Counted from the stretch's first letter, positions 22,795 through 32,033 are shown. The stretch: 64,000 nucleotides of DNA from Pseudomonas sp. CFII64 (GCF_000416235.1 NZ_ATLO01000049.1:474516-538515), one strand, 5' to 3'. The notes: generated from the letters alone by a model not told the origin. Program-made: numbers and translations.

Positions 22795-25290
22795 ATGCCT
22801 GATTTGCTTGACCGCTACCCGCTTTCTGCGGGTACTTATCATGAAATGCTTGAGCCCGACGGGGCTGTTCGCCCGCATTGGCAGCGTTTATATGAGCATC
22901 TGCAACGCAGCACTCCGGCGCAACTGGTTCAGCGTCAGGCGCTGCTGGCTCGGCAAATCCAGGAAAACGGCGTCACCTACAACGTCTACGCCGATCCCAA
23001 GGGCGCTGACCGGCCGTGGGAGCTGGACCTGCTGCCGCATCTGATCCCCGCTGATGAATGGCAACACGTCGCCGCCGGCATCGCCCAGCGAGCGCGACTG
23101 CTTAATGCGGTGCTGGCTGATCTTTACGGCCCGCAAACCCTGATCGCCAACGGCCTGCTGCCTGCCGAGCTGGTGTTCGGCCATAACAATTTTCTCTGGC
23201 CCTGCCAGGGCGTACAGCCGCCGGAAGGCATCTTTCTGCATATGTACGCCGTGGACCTGGCGCGTACGCCGGATGGCCGCTGGTGGGTGACCGCCGACCG
23301 GACCCAGGCGCCGTCGGGTGCCGGTTATGCGCTGGAAAACCGCCAGATCGTTTCCAGGGCGTTCCCGGAAACCTACCGCGACTTGCAGGTTCAGCACCTG
23401 TCGGGATTCTTCCGCGCCTTGCAGGACACCCTTGCCCGGCAGGCGCCGTCCAGCAGCGAAGCGCCGCTGGTCGTGGTGCTGACGCCTGGCCGTTTCAACG
23501 AAAGCTATTTCGAGCATTTGTATCTGGCGCGCCAGCTGGGTTATCCGCTGGTCGAAGGCGGCGACCTCACGGTGCGCGATGCCACGGTTTATCTGAAAAC
23601 CCTGAGTGGTTTGCGGCGGGTCCACGCGATCATGCGCCGCCTGGACGATGACTTCTGCGATCCACTGGAGTTGCGCACCGATTCGGCGCTGGGCGTGCCC
23701 GGCTTGCTCGAAGCGGTTCGTCAGGGCCGGGTCTTGGTGGCCAACGCGCTGGGCAGCGGCGTGCTGGAATCGCCAGGGCTGTTGGGTTTTCTGCCGAAGA
23801 TCTGTCAGCACCTGTTTGGCGAAGAACTGATTTTGCCTTCAGTGGCGACCTGGTGGTGCGGCGAACCGCCGGTGCTGGCTCAGGCGCTGGAAAAAATGCC
23901 CGAGCTGTTGATCAAACCGGCGTTTCCTTCACAAAGCTTCGCGCCGGTATTCGGTCGCGATCTGACCGAAGAACAGCGCGCGGCGTTGGCGCTGCGTATG
24001 CAGGCGCGTCCTTACGCTTACGTGGCTCAGGAATTGGCCCAGTTGTCCCACGCGCCGATCTGGCAGCCGGACGGCGAACACCTGCAACCGCGCGCTATCG
24101 GCATGCGCGTCTACGCCGTGGCCAGCGCCGAGGGTTATCGCGTGTTGCCGGGTGGCCTGACCCGTGTCGCGGCCGAGGCCGACGCCGATGTGGTGTCGAT
24201 GCAACGGGGTGGCGCGAGCAAGGACACGTGGGTGCTGGGCGACCGCTCCAACGGCGGCGAGCCCTGGAAGAGCCAGCGCACCCTTGGCGTGCATGACCTG
24301 ATTCGTCGCGATCCTTATCTGCCGTCGCGGGTGGTGGAAAACCTGTTCTGGTTCGGTCGCTATTGCGAGCGTTGTGACGACAGCGCGCGATTGCTGCGCA
24401 TTATTCTCGCGCGCTACGTCGACGGCGACGATCCGGTGGCCCTTGAGGCTGCTGTGGCGCTGGGCGAAAGCCTTGGCCTGCTGCCCGACGAAGAAGAGGG
24501 CGGCGAGCTGCACGAACGCTTGCTGGCTGCCTTGCTGGGCGACGACTGGCCATTCAGCCTGCGTTCCAACCTGCAACGCTTGCAGTGGGCCGCTTCGCAA
24601 GTGCGTGGCAAGCTTTCCCGGGAAAACTGGCAGGCGCTGGTGGAGCTGCAACGCGAAGCCATGAGCCTGGAAAGCGAGGAGCCGGATTTAGGCGAGCTGC
24701 TGGATTTCCTCAACCGTCTGGTGATGTCCCTGGCGGCGTTGTCCGGCTTTGCGCTGGATGACATGACCCGTGACGAAGGCTGGCGCTTCCTGATGATGGG
24801 CCGGCGTATCGAACGCTTGAAGTTTCTCAGCAACAGCCTGGCGGCGTTCCTGCGCGGTGTCGCGGTCTCCGATCAGGCCGGGCTGGAGTGGTTGCTGGAG
24901 CTGGGCAACAGCAGCATCACGTACCGCTCGCGCTATCTGGCCGTGCCGCAGTTGATTCCGGTGCTTGACCTGCTGCTGCTCGACGACCAGAACCCCCACG
25001 CCGTGTTGTTCCAGCTCAAGCTGGTCTCGCGCTCATTGAATCGCTTGAACGAAGACTTCGGCGCGCCACGGGATGCGAGCCTTGGCACCTTGGTGCGGCG
25101 TCTGTCGAGTTTCGATCTGGGCACGCTGGAGAATCCATTGTTCGGCGAAAGCAGCGTGCAAGCGGTACTCGAAGGGCTGGCCGATCTGCTGTTAAGCATC
25201 GGCGAGGCCAGCGGGCAAGTGTCGGATCGACTGGCCCTGCGCCATTTCGCCCATGTCGATGATGTCAGCCAGCGCACGGTGTCCGTCTGA
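22795..25290 (+). CDS. Circularly permuted ATP-grasp / alpha-E fusion protein
   Basis: An 831-residue protein. Residues ~1-480 match the circularly permuted ATP-grasp type 2 family (COG2308), with GHNNFLWPCQGV, the ADRTQAPSGAGYALENR stretch and VVVLTPGRFNESYFEH. Residues ~520-820 match the all-helical alpha-E domain (COG2307), beginning near LPSRVVENLFWFGRYCER. ATP-grasp enzymes form amide bonds through acyl-phosphates, so the pair may build a small peptide. In many genomes the two halves are separate genes. The ATG at 22795 begins the conserved N-terminus. It ends overlapping the next gene by one base. Confidence 0.9.
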   Translation: MPDLLDRYPLSAGTYHEMLEPDGAVRPHWQRLYEHLQRSTPAQLVQRQALLARQIQENGVTYNVYADPKGADRPWELDLLPHLIPADEWQHVAAGIAQRARLLNAVLADLYGPQTLIANGLLPAELVFGHNNFLWPCQGVQPPEGIFLHMYAVDLARTPDGRWWVTADRTQAPSGAGYALENRQIVSRAFPETYRDLQVQHLSGFFRALQDTLARQAPSSSEAPLVVVLTPGRFNESYFEHLYLARQLGYPLVEGGDLTVRDATVYLKTLSGLRRVHAIMRRLDDDFCDPLELRTDSALGVPGLLEAVRQGRVLVANALGSGVLESPGLLGFLPKICQHLFGEELILPSVATWWCGEPPVLAQALEKMPELLIKPAFPSQSFAPVFGRDLTEEQRAALALRMQARPYAYVAQELAQLSHAPIWQPDGEHLQPRAIGMRVYAVASAEGYRVLPGGLTRVAAEADADVVSMQRGGASKDTWVLGDRSNGGEPWKSQRTLGVHDLIRRDPYLPSRVVENLFWFGRYCERCDDSARLLRIILARYVDGDDPVALEAAVALGESLGLLPDEEEGGELHERLLAALLGDDWPFSLRSNLQRLQWAASQVRGKLSRENWQALVELQREAMSLESEEPDLGELLDFLNRLVMSLAALSGFALDDMTRDEGWRFLMMGRRIERLKFLSNSLAAFLRGVAVSDQAGLEWLLELGNSSITYRSRYLAVPQLIPVLDLLLLDDQNPHAVLFQLKLVSRSLNRLNEDFGAPRDASLGTLVRRLSSFDLGTLENPLFGESSVQAVLEGLADLLLSIGEASGQVSDRLALRHFAHVDDVSQRTVSV

Positions 25291-26183
25291 TGAGCGCCCA
25301 TTACCAGATCCTCCACGATACGCATTACAAGTACGACAGCCCGGTTTCCCTGGCTCAGCAGCTTGCGCATCTGTGGCCGCGCCGCAGCCCGTGGCAGCGC
25401 TGCACTGAACAGCAATTGCTGATCAGCCCGATTCCTACGGTGCGTCGCGACGAACTCGATGTGTTCGGCAATCCGCTGACCCGCCTGGCGTTCGAGCGGC
25501 CCCACGATGAGTTGCAAGTCAACGCACGTTTGCGCGTGGAAGTGCTGCAACGGCCGCATCTGGATTTCCATCAGTCGCCCGCCTGGGACCTGACCCGCAA
25601 CGGCATGACCTACAACGCCAAGCCGATGTCGGCGGACATTCTCGAAGCCTGTCGTTATCGCTTCGAATCGCCTTACGTGCACCTCAAGCAGTCGTTCGCG
25701 GATTTCTCCGCCGTGTGTTTCCCGCTGGGCGCGCCGTTGATGCTGTGCGTACAGGCCTTGATGGAGAAAATCTTCCGCGAATTCACTTTCGACGACGAAG
25801 CCACTCAAGTTGCGACGCCGCTGGTGGAAGTGCTGGAAAGCCGTCGCGGCGTCTGTCAGGACTTCGCCCACTTGATGCTCGCGTGCCTGCGTTCACGAGG
25901 ATTGTCGGCGCGCTACGTGAGTGGTTACTTGCTGACCCAGCCGCCGCCGGGCCAGCCACGCTTGATCGGCGCGGATGCGTCCCACGCGTGGGTGTCAGTG
26001 TTTTGTCCGGTGCTGGGCTGGGTCGACTTCGATCCGACCAACAACGTGCAGCCGGCGTTGGAGCACATCAGTCTGGCGTGGGGGAGAGATTTTTCCGATG
26101 TGTCGCCGTTGCGCGGGGTCATTCTGGGCGGCGGCGTCCATGACCCGGAAGTGCGGGTGACGGTAATGCCAATCAGCGGTTGA
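25290..26183 (+). CDS. Transglutaminase family protein
   Basis: A 297-residue protein with the same layout as the N-terminal part of the first gene of this operon. It has an N-terminal associated domain (YQILHDTHYKYDSPVS) and a transglutaminase-like domain with C189 (GVCQDFAH), H232 (SHAWVSV) and D248 (DFDPTNN). The H-D spacing of 16 is identical in both proteins. No signal peptide is evident, which argues for a cytoplasmic peptidase, amidase or crosslinking role. The TGATG junction couples it to the ATP-grasp gene. Confidence 0.9.
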   Translation: MSAHYQILHDTHYKYDSPVSLAQQLAHLWPRRSPWQRCTEQQLLISPIPTVRRDELDVFGNPLTRLAFERPHDELQVNARLRVEVLQRPHLDFHQSPAWDLTRNGMTYNAKPMSADILEACRYRFESPYVHLKQSFADFSAVCFPLGAPLMLCVQALMEKIFREFTFDDEATQVATPLVEVLESRRGVCQDFAHLMLACLRSRGLSARYVSGYLLTQPPPGQPRLIGADASHAWVSVFCPVLGWVDFDPTNNVQPALEHISLAWGRDFSDVSPLRGVILGGGVHDPEVRVTVMPISG

Positions 26184-26210
26184 GGTCAGGCGGGGAAGTG
26201 GGGCGCCTGG

Positions 26211-26232
26211 GTCTGCCGCGTTGGCGGCAGAC
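26211..26232 (+). terminator. Hairpin after the ATP-grasp/transglutaminase operon
   Basis: A 9-base inverted repeat GTCTGCCGC / GCGGCAGAC with a GTTG loop lies 28 bp after the stop. There is no T run, so termination may need Rho or this may only stabilise the 3' end. Confidence 0.5.
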
Positions 26233-26270
26233 TAAGGCCTGGCGTGTTCGAATGAACATGCCGGTGGTGA

Positions 26271-26480
26271 TCAGTTGGCAGGCTTGTCGTCAGCAGTGTT
26301 TTCAGCAACGGTCTGCTCGGACTCCGGCGCTTCGTCGGCAGGCTCCTGGCCTTCAACGGTTTCGCCTTCAGCGCCAGTTTCGGCCAGAGCAGCGTTCTTC
26401 TTCTGCAGCTTTTCCTCTTTCTTCTGCTCTTTTGCCAGATCTCTCTGACGTTTGGCGAAGGAATAGTTAGGTTTAGCCAT
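26271..26480 (-). CDS. Small charged conserved protein
   Basis: A 69-residue protein with a basic N-terminal half (MAKPNYSFAKRQRDLAKEQK, then KEEKLQKK) and an acidic Glu/Ala/Thr-rich second half. It has no membrane segment. I recall similar short proteins in pseudomonads annotated as hypothetical. The likely start is ATG at 26480; AGAGGAT upstream supports it. Function unknown. Confidence 0.7.
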   Translation of the reverse strand: MAKPNYSFAKRQRDLAKEQKKEEKLQKKNAALAETGAEGETVEGQEPADEAPESEQTVAENTADDKPAN

Positions 26481-26897
26481 GGGCGATCCTCTGTTTAGGC
26501 GGGAAATGCCGCCATTCTGCCTGAGAACGGCAGCCGGCACACGGCGTTGTGCATCCGGCGGTCCAAAGTGCGCCGCCAGCGGGGCCACAAATCGTGTTTT
26601 TTGCTGTTCAAAGCAGCTCGGCAGGGGAGTGCGCAATGCAGCCGCCACTGGCGCCACACGCATAAGCGGCGAAGACACTATAAAACAGACTCGAAAGTAG
26701 CATGGCGATTTGCTCCTGCAAAAGTAACGATGGGCCATGCTCGCTCGTTTTTAAGAGCCTGACTGTTAGATTGTCTCCATCAGGCCGATAGGTGGCGTCT
26801 GGACATGAGTCTCGCCTGACGCAGATCATTGGAACTTGGTGTTATATAAGGCAATCTTTACAGAAATAAACAGAACACCCTGCCTTGGAGATTCACC
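26481..26897. other. Intergenic region between divergent genes, no gene found
   Basis: This 417-bp stretch separates the small charged protein (minus) from azurin (plus). Only short open frames without supporting features are present. It must contain both promoters, but I see no convincing -35/-10 pair. I also see no TTGAT-N4-ATCAA box for the anaerobic regulator ANR, which is found ahead of azu in P. aeruginosa. Confidence 0.5.
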
Positions 26898-27344
26898 ATG
26901 ATTCGCAAGCTTGTTGCTGCCTCGCTGTTGACCCTGGTTAGTGGCCATCTATTGGCGGCCGAATGCAGCGTTACCGTCGACTCTACCGACCAGATGTCCT
27001 TCAACACCAAAGCCATCGAAATCGACAAAAGCTGCAAGACCTTCACCGTCAACCTCGAACACTCCGGCAGCTTGCCGAAAGCCGTCATGGGTCATAACTG
27101 GGTGTTGAGCAAAGACGCTGACGCACAGCCAATCGCCACCGACGGCCTGAGCGCTGGCATCGACAAGAACTATCTGAAGGAAGGCGACGCTCGCGTGATC
27201 GCGCATACCAAAGTGATTGGCGCTGGCGAGAAAGACTCGGTGACCTTCGACGTCTCCAAGCTGGACGCGGCTGAAAAGTACCAGTTTTTCTGCTCGTTCC
27301 CAGGCCACATCAGCATGATGAAAGGTTCTGTGACGCTTAAGTAA
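26898..27344 (+). CDS. azu: Azurin, periplasmic blue copper protein
   Basis: A 148-residue precursor with a 20-residue signal peptide, leaving a 128-residue mature azurin starting AECSV, the exact family length. Copper ligands in precursor numbering are H66 (MGHNW), C132 (FFCSFPGH), H137 and axial M141. The C23-C46 disulfide pair is present. It carries electrons between cytochromes and acceptors such as nitrite reductase or peroxidases in the periplasm. A strong terminator follows. Confidence 0.98.
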   Translation: MIRKLVAASLLTLVSGHLLAAECSVTVDSTDQMSFNTKAIEIDKSCKTFTVNLEHSGSLPKAVMGHNWVLSKDADAQPIATDGLSAGIDKNYLKEGDARVIAHTKVIGAGEKDSVTFDVSKLDAAEKYQFFCSFPGHISMMKGSVTLK

Positions 27345-27358
27345 CCGCGTTCGGAACG

Positions 27359-27386
27359 AAAAAACCCGGCAATTGCCGGGTTTTTT
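27359..27386 (+). terminator. Terminator after azu
   Basis: A perfect inverted repeat AAAAAACCCGGC / GCCGGGTTTTTT with an AATT loop 14 bp after the azurin stop. The symmetry suggests it works on both strands. Confidence 0.88.
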
Positions 27387-27393
27387 GCGATCT

Positions 27394-27418
27394 GTAGGAA
27401 CGGCTTCAGCCGGGAGGG
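27394..27418. repeat. Single REP motif, family A variant
   Basis: GTAGGAACGGCTTCAGCCGG, a variant of the family A motif, lies between azu and the convergent DUF1338 gene. Confidence 0.7.
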
Positions 27419-27433
27419 CGAATTCATTCCAGT

Positions 27434-28459
27434 CTAGAGTTGTTTCGACTCAGTCATCTTGAAGATGCCCTGGGCATTGCTGCTGTCGAAATTCAGGTCG
27501 ATGCGGCCCGTATCCGGGTCGGTCTTGCGCTGAATGAATTCCACGAATGATCCCGGCACCTGGTGCTCCTGCAAGCGGCCATCGGCATCGATCAGGCCGC
27601 GTTTGACCGTGCACGCGCGGTAAGCGGTCTGCATCACGCGCCCGGACGTCGAGACTTCGATAGTGGCTTTCATCGGGCGATCGATGCGGTGTTGTTCAGC
27701 AACCACCGCCTCCAGGTCCACCACGCGATCGGTCAAGTGATTGAAGCTGTTGCCCTCGGTGGCAATCCAGGCCATTTCCGCGCTTTCGCTGAGCAATTGC
27801 TGGTAGTCGGAGTGCTGTACGACGCCGTGTTGGCGGTCGAACGCCTGATACAGCGCCGGTAACAGTTCGCCAGCTTCCTGCAGACTGCAATGGCGGGTCA
27901 GGCGCAGGCGCTGGAGGATGCTCAGGTGTTGGGCTTGCAGCGGGTCGCGACTGGAGCTGATCACGCGGGTCACGGCGCTCTGGAAGGTTTCGCTGAAGCG
28001 GCCGGGGTGCAGTTCGGAGACGAAGAATTGCGCGATGTCTTCCGGCAGGTCTTGCTGGCGATAGGCCCAGCCGGTCATGTTGAGTTTGGTCAGCGGATAA
28101 GTGCGCACATCGGTGAAGCCCAGCGGCTCCAGCAAGCGCGCGAAGGCTTGGCGGCCGCGAGGCAATTCGCCGTTTTCCGGCCAGTCCACGGTACGAATGG
28201 CGCCGTGATCGAACACCACTTTGCGGCCTTGCTCGACTTGCTCGTCCACATATTGGCGACCGGCCGGCACCGCTTCCACCAGCTTGTGCAGCAGGCACAG
28301 ATTCAGCGCTTCGGCCAGCCAGGCGCGATGCAGCGCCGCTTCATGCCAGGCAAAGGCGTGCAGACCTTGGGGGACTTCAACGTGGCGTTCAAGCCAATCG
28401 GCGGCGGGTTGGCCAACAGTGCGAGCGACGAGCGAGAAGAGACCTTCGAACGAGGACAT
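27434..28459 (-). CDS. DUF1338 protein, HglS-like 2-oxoacid dioxygenase/decarboxylase
   Basis: A 341-residue member of DUF1338. The characterised relative HglS turns 2-oxoadipate into 2-hydroxyglutarate in D-lysine breakdown. From memory its metal ligands are H70, H226 and E294, with R74 binding substrate. Here H85 and R89 (DHGAIR), H241 (FNHL) and E307 (FVEF) fall at nearly constant offsets. The protein is over 100 residues shorter than HglS and seems to lack its C-terminal part, so the substrate may differ. It precedes nadE-pncB on the same strand, as I recall also for PAO1, while pipecolate genes lie 4 kb away. Confidence 0.78.
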   Translation of the reverse strand: MSSFEGLFSLVARTVGQPAADWLERHVEVPQGLHAFAWHEAALHRAWLAEALNLCLLHKLVEAVPAGRQYVDEQVEQGRKVVFDHGAIRTVDWPENGELPRGRQAFARLLEPLGFTDVRTYPLTKLNMTGWAYRQQDLPEDIAQFFVSELHPGRFSETFQSAVTRVISSSRDPLQAQHLSILQRLRLTRHCSLQEAGELLPALYQAFDRQHGVVQHSDYQQLLSESAEMAWIATEGNSFNHLTDRVVDLEAVVAEQHRIDRPMKATIEVSTSGRVMQTAYRACTVKRGLIDADGRLQEHQVPGSFVEFIQRKTDPDTGRIDLNFDSSNAQGIFKMTESKQL

Positions 28460-28585
28460 GGGGGCGGCTCTGACGGTGAAAGTTAGGCCGCTATCTAAGC
28501 CCCAATGCCCGAACCCGACAAGCGAAAAAAAACGCCGGGGTCATTCCGTTTTCTATTGCTGGAGAAGCGCTGTACGCGCGATCTG

Positions 28586-28650
28586 GTAGGAGGGGACTCG
28601 TCCCCGAAGGCGTTCTGGCCGATTGCCTTCGGGGACAAGTCCCCTCCTAC
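28586..28650. repeat. REPIN, family B
   Basis: An inverted pair of the motif GTAGGAGGGGACTYGTCCCC, differing from family A, between the DUF1338 gene and nadE. The other copy is at 30878-30979. Confidence 0.85.
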
Positions 28651-28667
28651 GGATTACCGCGGGCACT

Positions 28668-29495
28668 TCACGGCGCGTACGGCAGCTCCCGCTTGTGCTG
28701 GGTTTTGCGGTACGTATCACAAATGATCTTGAACGCTTCTTCGCGCACCGGCTCGCCGTGCAGGAAGGCGTCGATCTCGGCGTAGGTCACGCCGTGGGAC
28801 GCTTCATCCGGTTTGCCGGGTACCAGGTCTTCGAGGTCGGCAGTCGGAATTTTCTCGACCAGGGATTCCGGCGCACCAAAGTGACGGGCAATCGCCCGCA
28901 CCTGATTTTTGACCAGGCCGCTGAGCGGTGCCAGATCACACGCGCCGTCGCCAAACTTGGTGAAGAAACCCATCACCGCTTCGGCCGCATGATCGGTGCC
29001 GATCACCAGGCCCTGATGCGCGCCGGCGATGGTGTATTGAGCGACCATGCGCATGCGCGCCTTGGTATTACCCACCACGAAGTCCACGGCGCTGGCATGC
29101 TGGCCTTCGAACGCTTTGACTTCGGTCGCCAACGCCTTGACCGCCGGGCCGATATTCACGGTGTGCCGCTCATCCGGCTTGATGAAATCCACGGAAGCCT
29201 GGGCTTCGTGCTCGTCGTGCTGCACCAGATAAGGCAGGCGCACCGCGATGAACCGATAGCTGTCGTCGCCGGTACTGCTGCGCAGCTCTTCGACTGCGCG
29301 CTGGGCGAGCAAACCGGCGGTGAGGGAATCGACCCCGCCGCTGATGCCCAACACCAGGGTCTTGAGTCGCGCGTTTTGCAGGCAATCCTGAATGAACACG
29401 ATGCGCCGGGCGACTTCCGCCTGCAGTGCGCTTTCGTCGGCGAATGGAGGTTGGACCTTCAATTGTTCGGCAATCTGGAGTTGTACGCCTTGCAT
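28668..29495 (-). CDS. nadE: NH3-dependent NAD+ synthetase
   Basis: A 275-residue enzyme that amidates deamido-NAD to NAD. The PP-loop motif SGGVDS (in LGISGGVDSLTAG) lies near residue 50, and TDHAAEAVMGFFTKFGDGACD is the family signature. There is no N-terminal nitrilase domain, so it uses ammonia. It lies 47 bp after pncB and its product is the next step after pncB and nadD. Confidence 0.97.
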   Translation of the reverse strand: MQGVQLQIAEQLKVQPPFADESALQAEVARRIVFIQDCLQNARLKTLVLGISGGVDSLTAGLLAQRAVEELRSSTGDDSYRFIAVRLPYLVQHDEHEAQASVDFIKPDERHTVNIGPAVKALATEVKAFEGQHASAVDFVVGNTKARMRMVAQYTIAGAHQGLVIGTDHAAEAVMGFFTKFGDGACDLAPLSGLVKNQVRAIARHFGAPESLVEKIPTADLEDLVPGKPDEASHGVTYAEIDAFLHGEPVREEAFKIICDTYRKTQHKRELPYAP

Positions 29496-29542
29496 GATTC
29501 ACTCCTTGGTAAGTTGAAGACGGCGATTCGTGTGCGACTGAT

Positions 29543-30742
29543 TTAAGCGGGCACTTTGAACACGTGTCGCAGGTAGGCGACGAAATTCGGATCCTTGCAC
29601 TGCGTCTTGCCGGGCTCATCGGAAATCTTTGCCACTGGCTGACCCGCGCAGGCGGTCATTTTCAGCACGATGCTCATGGGCTCGACGCCGGGGATGTCGG
29701 CAGTCAGGTTGGTGCCAATCCCGAAGCTGACATTGATGCGACCACGTAAAGCGCGAAATATTTCCAGCGCCTTGGGTAAAGTCAGTCCGTCCGAGAACAC
29801 CAGTGTCTTGGTCATCGGATCAATGCCGATCTTCTGGTAATGCGAGATGCATTTTTCGGCCCACTTCACCGGGTCGCCCGAATCATGGCGCAAGCCATCG
29901 AACAGCTTGGCGAAATACAGATCGAAATCCTGCAGGAAAGCGTCGGTGGTGATGCAGTCGGTCAGGGCGATGCCCAGCAAGCCTCGGTATTCATGAACCC
30001 AGCAATCGAGGGCGGCAATCTGGCTGTCGATCAGCCGTGGCCCCAGTTGTTGATGGGCCATGATCCATTCATGGGCCATGGTGCCCAACGGCTTGAGGTC
30101 CAGCTTGCGGGCCAGCTCCACGTTGCTGGTGCCAACGAACTGGCCAGGAAAATCGCGCTTGAGCACGCTGACCACTTCTTCCTGGACACGATAGGAAAAG
30201 CGTCGACGCGTGCCGAAGTCGGCCACTTTCAGTGCGGCCAACTCATCGGGCTGCGCGTTGGCGGTCAGCCAGTCGAATTTGCGGTGCAGTTGATCCGTGG
30301 CCTGACTGAGCAGAATCTGCGGATGGCGATGACGATTGCGCACTTCGCTGACAATCGCCAGCACTGGCACTTCGAACAGAATCACGTGCAGCCACGGCCC
30401 TTGCAGGCGAATACACAGCTGATCGTCTTCGATGCTGCATTTGATATAGCGGGTATTGAAGCGGAACAGACCGAGAAACCTCAGGAAATCCGGCTTCATG
30501 AAGTTGATGCGCTCCAGAAAACCCAATTCTTCGGCGCCCAGGGACAACTCACAGAGACGCTCGACCTGATGCTGGATCTCGCCGAGATAAGGCCGCAGGT
30601 CCTCGCCGTTGCGGCAGCGAAACTCCCACTCGACGTCGACGTTGGGGTAGTTATGCAGGACCGCCTGCATCATGGAAAGCTTGTACAGATCGGTGTCGAG
30701 CAAGTTTTGCACGATGCGATTGGAGAATGCGCTCTCGCTCAT
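29543..30742 (-). CDS. pncB: Nicotinate phosphoribosyltransferase
   Basis: A 399-residue enzyme that forms nicotinate mononucleotide from nicotinate and PRPP in NAD salvage. Family stretches LLDTDLYKLSMMQAVL, ADFGTRRRFS, GTSNV and the phosphate-binding SFGIGTNLTADI are present. The start at 30742 is chosen by family similarity (MSESAFSNRIVQNLLDTD); thirteen further codons upstream are open but unsupported. It is co-directional with nadE. Confidence 0.97.
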   Translation of the reverse strand: MSESAFSNRIVQNLLDTDLYKLSMMQAVLHNYPNVDVEWEFRCRNGEDLRPYLGEIQHQVERLCELSLGAEELGFLERINFMKPDFLRFLGLFRFNTRYIKCSIEDDQLCIRLQGPWLHVILFEVPVLAIVSEVRNRHRHPQILLSQATDQLHRKFDWLTANAQPDELAALKVADFGTRRRFSYRVQEEVVSVLKRDFPGQFVGTSNVELARKLDLKPLGTMAHEWIMAHQQLGPRLIDSQIAALDCWVHEYRGLLGIALTDCITTDAFLQDFDLYFAKLFDGLRHDSGDPVKWAEKCISHYQKIGIDPMTKTLVFSDGLTLPKALEIFRALRGRINVSFGIGTNLTADIPGVEPMSIVLKMTACAGQPVAKISDEPGKTQCKDPNFVAYLRHVFKVPA

Positions 30743-30877
30743 TGGGTCGCTCCAGCAGGACCGGCCGCCACACGCGGCCAAAACGAATCTGAATCAGTGT
30801 TGTTTGACGATGGCGGACATAATGCCAGCCGAGGCTGACGAGGGGCAGTTTTCTTTGGTTCGCAGGCACCTGCACGT

Positions 30878-30979
30878 GTAGGAGGGGACTTGTCCCCGAA
30901 GCGGTCTTTCGGGCGGCATCAGTGTCCGGATATTCCCGCACACCAACCCACCGCTTTCGGGGACAAGTCCCCTCCTGCC
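30878..30979. repeat. REPIN, family B, with longer spacer
   Basis: GTAGGAGGGGACTTGTCCCC (30878-30897) is answered by its inverted copy ending at 30979. Together with 28586-28650 it brackets the nadE-pncB pair. Confidence 0.85.
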
Positions 30980-30991
30980 GGTCGCGTTCAT

Positions 30992-31882
30992 TCACCTCGA
31001 CTGCTCCACCATCCATTCAACAAAATCCCGGATTTTCGGCACTTCGGCGGCGTGTTCGGGGTAGGCCATGTAATAGGCATCGGTGCTCGGCAGGGCGTGT
31101 TGCCAAGGGATGACCAGTTTGCCGTCGGCCAGTTCTTCTTCCACCAGAAAGCGCGGCAGCAGTGCCACGCCGCAGCCGACTTGTGCCGCGCGGATGCACA
31201 TATAGAAGGTTTCGAAGCGCGGCCCGTGATAGCTGTGTTCGGTGTGATAACCCTGGCTTTCGAACCAGTCGTGCCAGCCTTGCGGGCGCGAAGCGCTTTG
31301 CAGCAGCACCAGGTCGGTGAGTTGCGTCGGGTCGCTGAACGGCTGATCCGGCAGGCAGTCCGGCGCGCAGACCGGGATCAGTTCTTCGCCGAACAACTTG
31401 ATGCTTTCCGCGCCGGGGCGCGCGCCCTGGCCGAAATAGAACGCCAGGTCGCAGCGGCTCTGCGCCAGATCATCGGTTTCCTGCTCGTTGACCAGGTCCA
31501 GATGGATGTGCGGGTGCCGCAGCCGCCAGCCTTTGAGGCGTGGCACCAGCCAGCGGGCGCCGAACGTCGAGGGCGTCGACACGCGCAATACTTCGGTTTC
31601 GCCGCCATAAGAGCGCAGGAACAGCGTGGACATCTCCACCTGACTGAGGATCTTGCGCACTTCCCCCAGATACAGCGCGCCGGCCGGAGTCAGTTGCAAG
31701 CGGCGGCGGACCCGGCGAAACAGCAAGTGTTGCACCAGTTCTTCCAGCTGCGCCACTTGCTTGCTGACCGCACTTTGCGTGAGGTTCATCTCTTCGGCGG
31801 CGCGGGTGAAGCTCAAGTGGCGCGTGACAGCTTCGAAGCATTGCAGGGCAGTAATCGACGGTAAGTGGCGTTTGTTCAGCAT
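30992..31882 (-). CDS. LysR-family regulator of the amaBA genes
   Basis: A 296-residue LysR-type regulator of normal length. The N-terminal winged helix-turn-helix contains LSFTRAAEEMNLTQSAVSKQ near residues 22-41, and the rest is the periplasmic-binding-protein-like effector domain. The GcvA-like subgroup is likely. It is divergent from amaB across 151 bp, the usual arrangement for control of the neighbour. The likely effector is a lysine-degradation intermediate, by analogy to the ama regulator of P. putida and P. aeruginosa. Confidence 0.88.
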   Translation of the reverse strand: MLNKRHLPSITALQCFEAVTRHLSFTRAAEEMNLTQSAVSKQVAQLEELVQHLLFRRVRRRLQLTPAGALYLGEVRKILSQVEMSTLFLRSYGGETEVLRVSTPSTFGARWLVPRLKGWRLRHPHIHLDLVNEQETDDLAQSRCDLAFYFGQGARPGAESIKLFGEELIPVCAPDCLPDQPFSDPTQLTDLVLLQSASRPQGWHDWFESQGYHTEHSYHGPRFETFYMCIRAAQVGCGVALLPRFLVEEELADGKLVIPWQHALPSTDAYYMAYPEHAAEVPKIRDFVEWMVEQSR

Positions 31883-32033
31883 GTTCGGGCCTTTTTGCCT
31901 GTTCCGGTGCTCAGCATGAATAAACGGAATGATATCTCGCCTAATGGTCGTTTGTTGAGGCGCGTTTACCCAGCTATTACTAGAGGCTGAGGATTTACCC
32001 GTATTTTCAGCATTCCCGAAATCAGGAGAGAAC

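Noticed and set aside
26700..26897. ANR/FNR box ahead of azurin
   Set aside because: No TTGAT-N4-ATCAA match was found by eye in this stretch.
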